A stretch of DNA of 64,000 bases from Abelmoschus esculentus. Lineage: Eukaryota; Streptophyta; Magnoliopsida; Malvales; Malvaceae. The position numbers and the translations under genes are program-made. The DNA is taken from NCBI GenBank assembly GCA_035048815.1, contig JAUCBN010000012.1, positions 1,560,001-1,624,000 of the forward strand, in the 5' to 3' direction. Positions 23,501 through 33,425 of the stretch are shown one piece after another; the stretch's first letter is position 1, and each line of letters begins with the position of its first letter. The notes under the pieces are model-generated. The model was not told where the DNA came from and ran no database searches. It worked only from the letters and a program-made list of their open reading frames with translations.

Positions 23501-24424
23501 GTATAACCGCATTTTAAGTAACACATTTAACTTTGTGATTGTTTATTTATTCGAAACACAACAAAAATATAACCACAAAGAAATTCCACGAGATAGATTC
23601 TTCTAACATCATAACACATTCAAACTAAAAAAAACATCTCACAAGTAACAGCAAGTCCTAGCAAATCACCTTTTCCACATGAAAGAAAGATTAAACATTT
23701 GTAATTATTTAATCCAAACACGAGAATGATAAAACTACAAAGAACAAAACTCAATAAGGCATTCGAATAACAAGTGCAAGAAATAAATCTTCTGTGAAAA
23801 AGCTAAAGTACATTAAGGAAGTAAAATCCCAAAGAATTAAAAATCTCACAGTGATCTACCAGACGAGGAAGTTGAGCTAGAAGAATTAACAGCCAAATTA
23901 GGAGTCTCATTACTTTCAACTTCAATTTGAGCCCTTTCTTGGGTCACGTTATCCCATTTCTTCTTCTCCTCCATAAGGTCCAAATCCTTGATACCATCTT
24001 CCGGGAAGTTATTTTCTATAAATCCATGTCGGTTATCAATATCATTATCCAAGTCCCATCCCATAGTAAGCCACCCTCCTTGTCTCTTAATCCCCTCAAC
24101 TAGATCCATCCTCCCAGCATCAATCAGCTCCTTCTTGCTAGGAAAAGCCCCGGGCTTGTCACTATTTCTCATGAACTCCAATATCTCAGCTTCCAATGCC
24201 AAATCCCCGTCGTTGTCCCACCTTATCTTGCACCAACAAGAACCCCTTTTCTTATCTTCCCCGAACACCAAACCACGAACAAGGTTCAGCTTCAGAGACA
24301 CCGAATTCCCTTTCTTCCCGGGGGTAATCCCGCCAAAACAGTACGAGAAAACCCGAACACGGAAGTGCGTTAGAAACGAACGGGGCGAGACGAAAGTGTG
24401 GCTGGAGGAGGTGAAAGTGGCCAT
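20567..24424 (-). CDS. PTST2: PTST2-like CBM48 protein (starch granule initiation, chloroplast)
   Basis: Eight minus-strand exons join in frame: 24424-23850, 23384-23219, 22957-22777, 22646-22468, 21809-21664, 21524-21377, 20818-20750 and 20662-20567, for 519 residues. The first about 50 residues are Ser/Arg-rich with few acids, like a plastid transit peptide. The block EFMRNSDKPGAFPSKKELID is typical of the PTST family. Exons 4-6 encode coiled-coil heptads (LEHLKLELSYALQTLR and LRSLRARLAVLEGKLALAI). A CBM48/AMPK-type glucan-binding domain ends the protein (VWPNSGSEVLLAGSFDGWAT, LHLKLYPGKYEIKFIIDGEW, NNLLII). PTST2 and PTST3 work with starch synthase 4 to start starch granules; length and gene order favour PTST2. 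The catalytic residues of an enzyme are absent, as expected for a scaffold. Confidence 0.88.
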
Positions 24425-26396
24425 GGATCAGGCATTTCTCCGAACAGTTTGCTGACAGGTAAAAAAGGAAATCAAAAACCGATCAAAAAGATTCCATCTT
24501 CGGGTACTTTTAAGGCGTGGAGGGAGGGAAATGATAGTAGAAAATCGATAGAAGGGAAAGGGCAAGGGAAAAAGTAGAGAGTTGAAGTAACGAACAATAC
24601 TATCGAAAATCATAACCCTCCTTTAATGTGGAGATGAACACCCTTTCTGATACATTTTGGGCGGGTAAATTTTCACTACCCAAAACCATTTATTATTAAT
24701 ATTTATTTACCGGCAAAACAAAATTCTTATTTTTAAGAAAATTGAGTTTAAAATATTTATCTATAAGATCTGTATTTATTATTAAATAATTAAAAAAGTA
24801 CTAATATATAAATTTATTAATACAAAAATGATATAATTCTTTTAAATTAATTCATTAATATCAAATAATAATATTTCAAAAATGATTTATGAATATGAAA
24901 AAAAAAACTCCACCTTCATGCTTTTACATAATTTATTATTATGAGCGTTGAACCGTTTTTGATAATACAAAAATTTTATTATATTAATAGTTAATCTCGT
25001 TGTTTAAAGGTGTTGGTTTATGTTAATTTCTGGTCTTAAAATCTGGGCGTGCGGATAAGGTTTGGGAAAAGATCTTGTGGTTGTCGTTTAGTGTGTTTGG
25101 GTGATAGGATCCGCTAGGAAAACGACTCCGAGAAGCGGAAAACAATTCCACGTCACGTGATTGCTTGTCTGATATTAGAAAAATTATTAAATAAATTTAA
25201 CTTATTATATTATTTTTTATAAAAATTAATAAAATTTATTTGTCTATTTTTTTAAAGTAAATGTTTATATTTTTATATAAAAATAAATAATTATTTAAAT
25301 ATTAAAATAAAATTAATAAGTTTTACAAATTTTTACACTTTTTGCTTTCCCTAATCACGACATTATTCTAATCATTGTCTGAAACCAATTGCTCCACGTT
25401 CTAACTCTTTTTTTGGACCATTCATTGAGACGACAGTAGATTGGTGATGCAACATTTTTGGAATAAATTTATGGGTAAAATACAGAGTTTATCACTAAAC
25501 TTTTTTTTATTCTTATTTTAGTTACTTAATTTTAAAAAATTTAATTTGTTTACTAAATTTTAAGCATTTAAAGTTTTTAATTAGTCGTTTGTTTTTTTAT
25601 TAACGATCCGATAACGTAAATTATTTTATTAATATTTGATTATAATACAAATATTTTATTAATACGTAAATTAAAAATAAAATATAAAAATCTTAAATTA
25701 TCCTCTCAATCTCAAATCATCACTTTAAATTCTTACACAAAACTCCAATCTCACCAACATCACCATCTCCTTCCCCTAACTTCAATGCTGATGTTTCCCT
25801 TTCCCAAACTCTGGCTGCCAGGCCATTACCTTCCCAGACACCCAATCAAACATCACCACCACTTAGCTTCACAGAACAACAAACAAACATCACCGACTCA
25901 AAGATTTTATGGAATCTATTGTCACCCCTACTCCCTGTTAGTTTGATGATGCTAAAATGGGGATTGTCCTAAAATGATTCCATATTTGTTATAGGAAGAA
26001 GATACACCAAACTATCAAGAACTTGATACTGGTTCCAACCAGATATTACAGTTCAACAAGAACACAGCAACACAAGAAATAGTATAAAATTAGTCATTTT
26101 CAAGATATATAGCAACAGAGAAAGGTCTTTCCTTCAACGTCCACCACAAAACTAGCACTAAATACAAGTTTAGGTAAAATTTTCTAATTGGAACAAAGTG
26201 GCAGATAGGCACTCACTCTATCAGTATCAGACACTATTTGCAGCACTTTCAAGCTTAGTTTCCTACTTATGCACAATCATTAATCTTTTAGAAGTCGAGA
26301 AATAAAAAAAAAATGAACCTATTTACATCGAATTGACCGTGGATATCGATCTGTGTTAATAGATGAGTGTGTGATCTCAGGCATTGGACTGTTTCA
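24425..26396. other. Intergenic, AT-rich
   Basis: 24425-24620 is probably the leader and promoter of the PTST2-like gene. From 25440 to 25640 there is DNA of the kind seen in MITE arms (TTTATCACTAAACTTTTTTT, AGTTACTTAATTTT). From 25740 to 25900 a C-rich strand stands out from its surroundings, but no frame is convincing. Confidence 0.35.
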
Positions 26397-26844
26397 CTAT
26401 TTATCGGATCTCCCCAATGCCCTCTTCAGATCAGACTTCTGCTCTGCATTGAACCACGAGGGAAAGGTGATATCGAATTTGATTTTGAGCTTTCCTTTCT
26501 TGTTGGGTTCTTTCAAGATCGGCATCCCTTCATTCGGGATAACCACCTCGTGACCTGGTTTCACAATTTTCGTGACCGGGATTGTGAGGTTCTTTCCATC
26601 CAAGGTTGTCAAACTGAGGGTACTACCGGTGAGGGCTTCAAGAAGAGAGATTTTATGATTGACAACCAGATCATTCCCATCCCTCTTGAAAACAGCATGC
26701 GGTTTCTCATCTATCACAAAGGTAAGATCAGATGGAGTGAAACCAGGTTCATGGTTTCCTTTCTCGGGGAAAGTGATTTTCGTGCCCTTTTTCCAGCCAG
26801 CCTTGATATCTATTTTCAATATTTCGTCCACCGTCTTCGGTTTA
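26397..26844 (-). pseudogene. DnaJ/Hsp40 class B C-terminal exon, 5' truncated
   Basis: The minus strand encodes the C-terminal substrate-binding and dimerisation domains of a DNAJB-type co-chaperone: VDEILKIDIKAGWKKGTKIT, FPEKGNHEPGFTPSDLTFVI, then KISLLEALTGSTLSL and FPSWFNAEQKSDLKRALG with a natural stop. The frame is clean over 149 codons. It begins at an acceptor-like site (GGCAG then TAAACCG at 26845/26844), as the last exon of a normal gene would. Upstream, toward 27894, there is only AT-rich DNA with no J domain or Gly/Phe region. It is therefore an orphan exon left by truncation or duplication. A very distant first exon cannot be wholly excluded. Confidence 0.8.
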
Positions 26845-27894
26845 CTGCCAGAAAGTTGATTATAATTTCATCATTTAAAAATTAAATCTATTTTGTTAAA
26901 AAAATATAAAAAAATGTGTTAAATAAAAATAATTTTAAACAAAAGATATATATTTTATAGATTATTTTGAATGAATATTCTCATTTATTTTTAATTAAAA
27001 AATAATTTTTTCGAATAAAATTTAAAAGAAAATCTTCCTTAAATATAGGTAGATTAAATTTATATTTAATCAAACAATCTACCATTATTATGATTTTTTA
27101 CTTATCTTATGAAGGGTGAATCATCAAACATTGTCGTTAAATATTTTTATCACATTATTTGATATTGTTTAAAATCAATAATAATATAATATTTTTTAAT
27201 TCTAGATTTTGCTTAAATCGAATGGTGGAAGTTTTTTTCTTCTTTTCCTAAATCCCAAAAATCCATACTTTAAAAAAAATTATAATCGTACGTTAAATAT
27301 TATTAAATATTATTAATATTAAATATTATTAAATTAATAAAAATTAAAAATTTTAAAGACAGAATACAAATCCTCATTAATATTGGACATAATACAAATC
27401 CTCTGCAATAGCTTGAAAAAATGGGAAATGGATTTTGAATAATACAAAAGATAAATTATATAAATTATTATTGAATTTTATTTTTAAATTTATTTTAATT
27501 ATTAAAATTTATTAATTAGATATTTAGATTTTTCTGTTACTCTTTCATTAACGAGTTCATTTATCAATAAATTAGATAATTTTTGAAAACCAGCAAAAGA
27601 TCAATAAATTTTTTTTTTTAATTTACTGACTGAATATTTTTCGAGGAAATAGAGCTCAGATTTCAACTCTTCTAGACAGATCAAATAAGAGTTAAAATTT
27701 AATACTAAACAACAAAGTTGAAGTCTGAAATTTAGTGATACAAATTAATATCTGAGGTTGAGAAAGAAGAGCATAATGTCCGTTATTTCCTCATTTCGCA
27801 AAATTTCTTTCCACCGAAAACACCCAACAAAAACAAGAAATTATAAAGACAAATTGATACTGAAACACCGGTGGAAGGGAAAATCAGGGCAAAG
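26845..27894. other. Intergenic, AT-rich
   Basis: No exon was found. In particular, the missing upstream exons of the DnaJ fragment are not here. Short AATATTATTAA repeats lie near 27295-27335. Confidence 0.45.
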
Positions 27895-28720
27895 TCAAAG
27901 AGAAGCCTCACCTTGAGAGGCTAATGGTACAACAACAACAACATGCATATCGGCATTGTTCGGCGGAAGCTGTAATCGAAGAGGACAAAGCTTCCCGTTC
28001 AAAGGGTTGCGAGTACACACCACAGCATCCTCCAGCCCTGTCTCTTCCATTAATTTCTGAGTCAGTTCAGCCACATGGTTTCCCTGGAAACTAAAACAGT
28101 ACTCTTCCGTTGCATTTGCATCACCACTTTCATCCGCTATATGGTAGTATATCGTCCTACCTTCGGATTTCCGTGGCGGAGTAGATTCGAAGTTCAACGA
28201 ATCTGCGTGGGGAATAACAGGTGGAGACGAGGGTTGGTGACCGCTGCTCGATGACTCGTCTTGAATATCAAGAATATCCACATCCCACAGAATCCATTCT
28301 TGAGTCGCGGACCTATGTGGAATATCGTGTGTCACCGAGTTCCTCCAAGGCGGTAATCCTCCATTGGCTCTCAAAAAGTTACCGTACCGAGTCTTGAGCT
28401 TCACCTGATGCCCTTCTCTGATGGGTTCCCACTCGACCGATGAGTCGAGCCTACTCGGCAGAGACTGAGTCACCTTCCGACCGCCCATCCCGAGTAAAGA
28501 GGGTTGGTTCGAGGCGGTGAGATACTTGTTGTAAAGGCTTTTTTAAGCGGATGATGTTCTCATTGTTCTCTAATTCGGGTACGAACTCGACGATCCATCT
28601 GGCATTCTTGGTTGAACCGTTCCGGTCCTGAGAAACGGATTCTTCATCTTCTTCGGCAACAAGATACTTGTCGTGGTGACCCCGTAGGCGCACCGCTTTG
28701 GCGTTGAGGAACAAATCCAT
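27895..28720 (-). pseudogene. DUF569 (fascin-like, actin cross-linking) gene with a frameshift
   Basis: Members of this plant family have beta-trefoil DUF569 domains and are annotated as actin cross-linking-like; their role is unclear. The start at 28720 (MDLFLNAKAVRLRGHHDKYL) leads into NARWIVEFVPELENNENIIR. The frame then breaks at a run of six A on the coding strand (T at 28539-28544). With one A fewer it would continue without interruption into the second frame: MGGRKVTQSLPSRLDSSVEW, then RYGNFLRANGGLPPWRNSVT and the ubiquitin-like tail FSFQGNHVAELTQKLMEETG, ending at TGA 27895. Total length would then be about 274 residues, normal for a single-domain member. One indel in a homopolymer may be a real null allele or a sequencing error, so the pseudogene call is provisional. 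Confidence 0.75.
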
Positions 28721-28986
28721 CGCCGTCCGAAATTTGTTAGAATTTGTCTGTTGATAAAAAAATGGAACAATAAGGAAGTAAGCAGTAAACAAAAACCAAC
28801 CAAACCTTTGTTAAATCCAATTTGGCTTTCCTTTGTCCGAAAAGGAAGTCTTTAAAAATCGAGATATTACCATAAATGAATATATGTTTACATATCAATC
28901 TGATGTGGCTGCCAGTCAGTGCCAGCCGTTCTTGAAAGGTAACTGTTTGGGTGACCCTGCTGAAACCACTGGAAACCTTGGAGACT

Positions 28987-29276
28987 TCAACGACGACATG
29001 ACGGAGATCGGCGACTGTGGTCCTGACCCAAAAATATCATCGTCACAGCATCTAAAATCTCGTCGGACACCAAAGAACAGCTCGAAACCGACGATATATA
29101 GTTATATATTCCATGAGTGATGGGGTTCGTCCACGGTGGCGCCTCTCCATTCTCTCGCAGAAATTTACCGCAACACGTCGTGAACTTGATCTGGAAGCCG
29201 TCTGTTACAGGCTCCCACCAGAGTTTCCAGTGTATCTTATCGGGCACCGTTTGCAGCACCTTGTTAGTAGTCATGC
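28987..29276 (-). pseudogene. DUF569 fragment, tandem relic
   Basis: The minus strand encodes the middle of a DUF569 domain, MTTNKVLQTVPDKIHWKLWW then FTTCCGKFLRENGEAPPWTN and PITHG. It starts at an acceptor-like TTTTAG|GC at 29277/29276. The downstream part turns into unrelated sequence rich in Ser, and the upstream exon with the family start (MDLFL-like) is missing. It lies just upstream of the frameshifted DUF569 copy on the same strand, so the two are probably products of an old tandem duplication. Confidence 0.75.
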
Positions 29277-29882
29277 CTAAAAGAAAATAGAAATATCTTA
29301 AGAGGGAAAAGATAAAATATAAAAATTTGATAAATTTGTAAGTAAATTATTTTTTAAAAATAAATAAAAATAAAAATTATTTGGAGATAAAGAAGATTAT
29401 CCCTCGTCACTTTTATACGTAACTTTTAATACGAAAAAAATATAAAAATATTATGATTTATATATAATATAATTATTTTAAATAAAAAACAAAAGAATAC
29501 ATGGAATATTTAAAAAGCAAATGACTAAACTATCTTTTACTTGTTGGTATAATCTTAAAAATACATTGTTAGTTAAATCGTTTCCTTTATTTTGCATCTT
29601 GATTATTTAAATAATATTATTATCGGTATAAATTTTTAAAATTTTATTTTAATTAATTTAAATTAATATGCGTTATACATTTAATTTTGATGACTAAATT
29701 TTTTTATATATCTAACTTTAATCATTCAATTTTTAATATATTAAGACCTGAATTTTTATGACTCTATATTTTAAACATACGATTAAAAATTAATTTTTAT
29801 GAACTCAAACGTAAATTATACGAGTGATCAATTGACTATCATTTTTATTATTAAATTATTTTTTATTAAAATTATTATTAAC
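29277..29882. other. AT-rich DNA, no gene
   Basis: The upstream exon of the DUF569 fragment was looked for here and not found. Confidence 0.4.
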
Positions 29883-30196
29883 GTTTTGTTATTATTTTAG
29901 TCATCGACCATTAAAAAATTAACGAAGATGATAACGTATCATGGGATAATAATATTTTTAATCTTAAAACTTATATATCCTATCAATTAGATCCTAATTC
30001 AAAAATAACTCATCAAATAAATAAGTTAAACCCCTGATTTTTGAGGTTTCACTCATATATTTGATGAGGTTTTTTGAATTAAAACTTAATTAATAAAATG
30101 TATAAATTTTAGAATTAAAAGTATTATTATCTCATGACATGTCATTATCTTTGATAATATTTTAATGACTGGTGACTAAAATGATAACAAAACAAA
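29883..30196. repeat. Large imperfect palindrome (foldback element)
   Basis: The left arm 29883-30020 (GTTTTGTTATTATTTTAGTC, ATCATGGGATAATAATATTT, ACTCATCAAATAA) pairs with the right arm 30058-30196 (TATTTGATGAGG, AGTATTATTATCTCATGACA, GACTAAAATGATAACAAAAC). The arms are about 138 bp with a spacer of about 37 bp. This suggests a MITE or a foldback transposon. No coding sequence is present. Confidence 0.75.
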
Positions 30197-30975
30197 ATGT
30201 ATATGATATTAAAAAAAATTAATTTAGTGATTTAAACAGAGAAAAGTTATAGTTGAGGACCAAACCCGTAATTTTCCCAAAGAAAAGTTGATAAGCTAAA
30301 GAAAACATAGACCCGCCTATTGACCCTGTATCGTACTACTTTAGGTCAGCTTTATTTTTTTTTATTTTTAATTTTTGTCTTAACTCCACTTGAGTTCACG
30401 TGACTCGTCGTTGTTACCCGGATTTTCGACAAATATTTAATAGAATGGTGTTAAAAAATTTAAATTATATAAATTAATATATTATATTTTATAAATTATT
30501 TTTTTTAAAAAATTTTATAATTTAAATAAAGTTTATAAAATTTAAATAAAATTATTATCTAATTAAAATTTTATTTTTATATAATTATAATTATACTCAT
30601 GATTTATTTTTAATCAGAATAACTTTTTTAATTATAGAATATATATAATATTTTATATTTTGCACGTATGATATATGTATTTTTATTTTTATATTAATAT
30701 ATATATACTAATAAAAATTAAAAAAAACTCAACCTAAATTTAAAAAATAATTTATTATTAAAAATTTTAAATTCAAATTAAATAGATAAATTTATTTATT
30801 TTCGTCTAAGTCCACTTTAGTCACCCTTATTTCTTTCCTCCCCAACACTCCAATCACGGTTCGATTTTCAAAGAACCCTCGAACAAAGCAGCAGTGGACA
30901 AATATTGATTCCCCGTCCCCACTCACCCTTCTTAATGAATGACCTCTTGAAAACTATACGCGCCCATCTTCCTTC
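30197..30975. other. Upstream region of the LRK10-like kinase gene
   Basis: Very AT-rich up to about 30800, then more mixed sequence with C-rich pieces (CTCCCCAACACTCCAATCAC) just before the start codon, likely leader and proximal promoter. No gene was seen. Confidence 0.4.
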
Positions 30976-32889
30976 ATGCCTCCACCACCTCCACCGACGC
31001 CGCTTTTAGCCACCGTCGTCTTCATCTCCATTCCATGGCTGCTGCTCATAGAAGCTACTCGAACTCATCAATCATGTTCATCTAGTCCAAAAAGCTTCTC
31101 TAAATCTCCATGCCCACCTTTCACTTCAACACCACCTTTCCCTTCAACACCACCTTTCCCTTTCTCTTTCGGCTCTGGGTGCGGCCATCCTTCTTTCGTC
31201 GTCAATTGCTCCACTCCTTTCTCTACCATCTCCATTAACAACCACTCTTTTTCTTTACTCAGCTTCGATCCCAACGCCACTTCCCTCATACTCTCTCCTT
31301 TACCTCCGCCAACGACACTCTCTTCCACTCCCACTTGCCCTTCTTTCCATTTCTTTCCTATCAATCTCTCCGGTTCACCGTTTCGAATCTCCGACGCTTC
31401 TTGCTCTAGATTGTCGCTTCTCCGTTCTTGTTCCCCTTCGAGTCTTCCCGATTGTAGCCAATGTGACTGGGAATGTGGGGTTATCCAAAACCCAGTCAAG
31501 CTTCTCCTTGGTTGCGGATCGATCCGTCCTCTTCCCGAGCAAGGCTGCCAACCTGATGTCCTGGGTTACCTCCAACATTTCATGGAAATGGGTTTTCAAG
31601 TTGAATGGGACGAAGCTCGAGACTCCTACTTCTCGAGTTGTAATGACTGTAAATCGGAGAACGGTGTTTGTGGGTTCAATTCCTCAGATCCCGACAAAAA
31701 ATTCCTATGCTTCCAGGCCAAAACCACCATTTCCCCTGCTTGGATTCACGTTGATCGCCGTCATAAAATCGCAATCTTCTCATCTGTTCTGGGATTAACC
31801 TGCATTTTCCTCGTTTTGTCAATAACCTTTGCTGTTTTCCGATCCAAGAAACTGAAATCCCAATCCGTAGAAGAAGACCCGACAACTTTATTCTTACGGC
31901 GTCACCGTTCCGCTACCCTTCTCCCTCCCGTTTTCACTTACGAAGAGCTCGAATCTTCCACCAATAAATTTGACCCGAAACGCAAAATAGGTGACGGCGG
32001 CTTTGGGTCGGTCTACTTGGGTCAACTCCCCGACAATCTAATAGTAGCAGTGAAATACCTTCACAAAAACAACCAATCGGGCAACGCTTTATCAACTAAA
32101 TTTTTCTGCAACGAAATCTTGATCCTTTCGTCGATTAACCACCCGAATCTCGTTAAACTTCACGGTTATTGCAGCGACCCCAGAGGGTTACTTTTGGTTT
32201 ACGATTATGTTCCCAATGGAACCCTCGCCGACCACCTTCACGGCCGTGCAAAAGCTTCGCTGACTTGGTCGATGAGGGTCGAAGTAGCTTTGCAGACGGC
32301 TCTGGCTATTGAGTACTTGCATTTCTCGGTTCTGCCGCCGATTGTTCATCGGGATATTACGACATCAAATATTTTCATGGAAAGAGATATGAGGATTAAA
32401 GTTGGAGATTTTGGGCTTTCCAGGCTCTTGGCTTTCCCTGAAAACTCGTCTTCCAAGTCAGAATTTGTTTGCACCGGGCCTCTAGGAACACCTGGGTATT
32501 TGGATCCGGATTACCACCGATCGTTCCGGTTAACGGAGAAAAGCGACGTTTACAGCTTCGGCGTCGTTTTATTAGAGTTGATCTCTGGGTTGAGAGCGGT
32601 GGATCAAAGGCGGGAGAAAAGGGAAATGGCGTTGGCTGATTTGGTCGTTTCGAAGATCCAGATGGGATTGCTGCATCAGGTAGTGGACCCCGCTCTGATC
32701 CTCAACGGGAAGCCAGCAGACGGCGTCGATGCGATGGCGGAACTCGCATTCCGTTGTGTGGCGGCCGATAAAGATGATCGACCGGATGCAAGGGAGATCG
32801 TGGGGGAACTCAAGCGGATCAAGAGCCGTACTCGTGTGTTTACAGTGTCGTATTCCAATGGAAATGATGCTAACGTGGCAAAGGTTTGA
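30976..32889 (+). CDS. LRK10-like receptor kinase (GUB_WAK domain, intronless)
   Basis: A 637-residue membrane receptor kinase in one exon. An unusual start, M followed by six Pro, precedes a hydrophobic signal segment (residues about 8-26). The Cys-rich ectodomain follows: SGCGHPSFVVNCSTPF is the GUB_WAK galacturonan-binding-like part, and CSQCDWECGVI with CNDCKSENGVCGF is the WAK_assoc C-terminal part. A transmembrane helix spans about 263-287. The kinase domain has the glycine loop GDGGFGSVYLG (about 339-349), the Lys of VAVKYL (about 361), HRDITTSNIF (about 458-467) and DFG (about 478). The catalytic-loop Lys of HRDxKxxN is Thr. The short repeat TPPFPSTPPFPF lies near residues 52-63. Ligand unknown. 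Relatives function in stress, immunity or ABA signalling. Confidence 0.9.
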   Translation: MPPPPPPTPLLATVVFISIPWLLLIEATRTHQSCSSSPKSFSKSPCPPFTSTPPFPSTPPFPFSFGSGCGHPSFVVNCSTPFSTISINNHSFSLLSFDPNATSLILSPLPPPTTLSSTPTCPSFHFFPINLSGSPFRISDASCSRLSLLRSCSPSSLPDCSQCDWECGVIQNPVKLLLGCGSIRPLPEQGCQPDVLGYLQHFMEMGFQVEWDEARDSYFSSCNDCKSENGVCGFNSSDPDKKFLCFQAKTTISPAWIHVDRRHKIAIFSSVLGLTCIFLVLSITFAVFRSKKLKSQSVEEDPTTLFLRRHRSATLLPPVFTYEELESSTNKFDPKRKIGDGGFGSVYLGQLPDNLIVAVKYLHKNNQSGNALSTKFFCNEILILSSINHPNLVKLHGYCSDPRGLLLVYDYVPNGTLADHLHGRAKASLTWSMRVEVALQTALAIEYLHFSVLPPIVHRDITTSNIFMERDMRIKVGDFGLSRLLAFPENSSSKSEFVCTGPLGTPGYLDPDYHRSFRLTEKSDVYSFGVVLLELISGLRAVDQRREKREMALADLVVSKIQMGLLHQVVDPALILNGKPADGVDAMAELAFRCVAADKDDRPDAREIVGELKRIKSRTRVFTVSYSNGNDANVAKV

Positions 32890-33425
32890 TTTGGATTTGA
32901 CATGACGTGGGGTAGTTTTGTGGGATCCCACGTGGACATGTGGGGTTTTGACCTGAGCCTAGGTCATAAATGCTTACTCTGTTTTGTTTAACTGTAGTTT
33001 TACAGTTCTTTACTCTCTCTACCTATTTTGCGTCATTTTCTCAGTAAATTTCTTAGTTTTGGGAATGTATGTACACAAGGTAAAAAAAATCATTCCAAAG
33101 TTTATCAATTTACAGATGAGGACTTCACCCTACATTAATTTTTTTATTTATTATATTTTTTTATCAGGATTCGAACTCACCTAAAATAAAATAATATTAA
33201 TATCTTTAATCACTCGACTAATCAATGAATTTCACCCTACAGTAATTTTTGTCGTAAATACATAAAATCTCAAAATATACTTCAATGTTCACCGTTTGTT
33301 AATATATTAAAACTGTTTGCAGACACATTAGCCAAATTAACGATTTAATTTTCCTTTAAAGGGAGTAAGATATTCCCCCCATATATACAAAGATTTACCA
33401 TGACCCCAAAATTTGTTATCGTCAG

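Noticed and set aside
23988..24455. Plus-strand frame of 155 codons opposite PTST2 exon 1
   Set aside because: The minus-strand frame has the family motifs and correct splice joints; the plus frame is its shadow.
31068..31499. Long antisense open frame within the receptor-kinase gene
   Set aside because: It is the mirror of a Pro/Ser-rich coding exon and has no independent evidence of coding.
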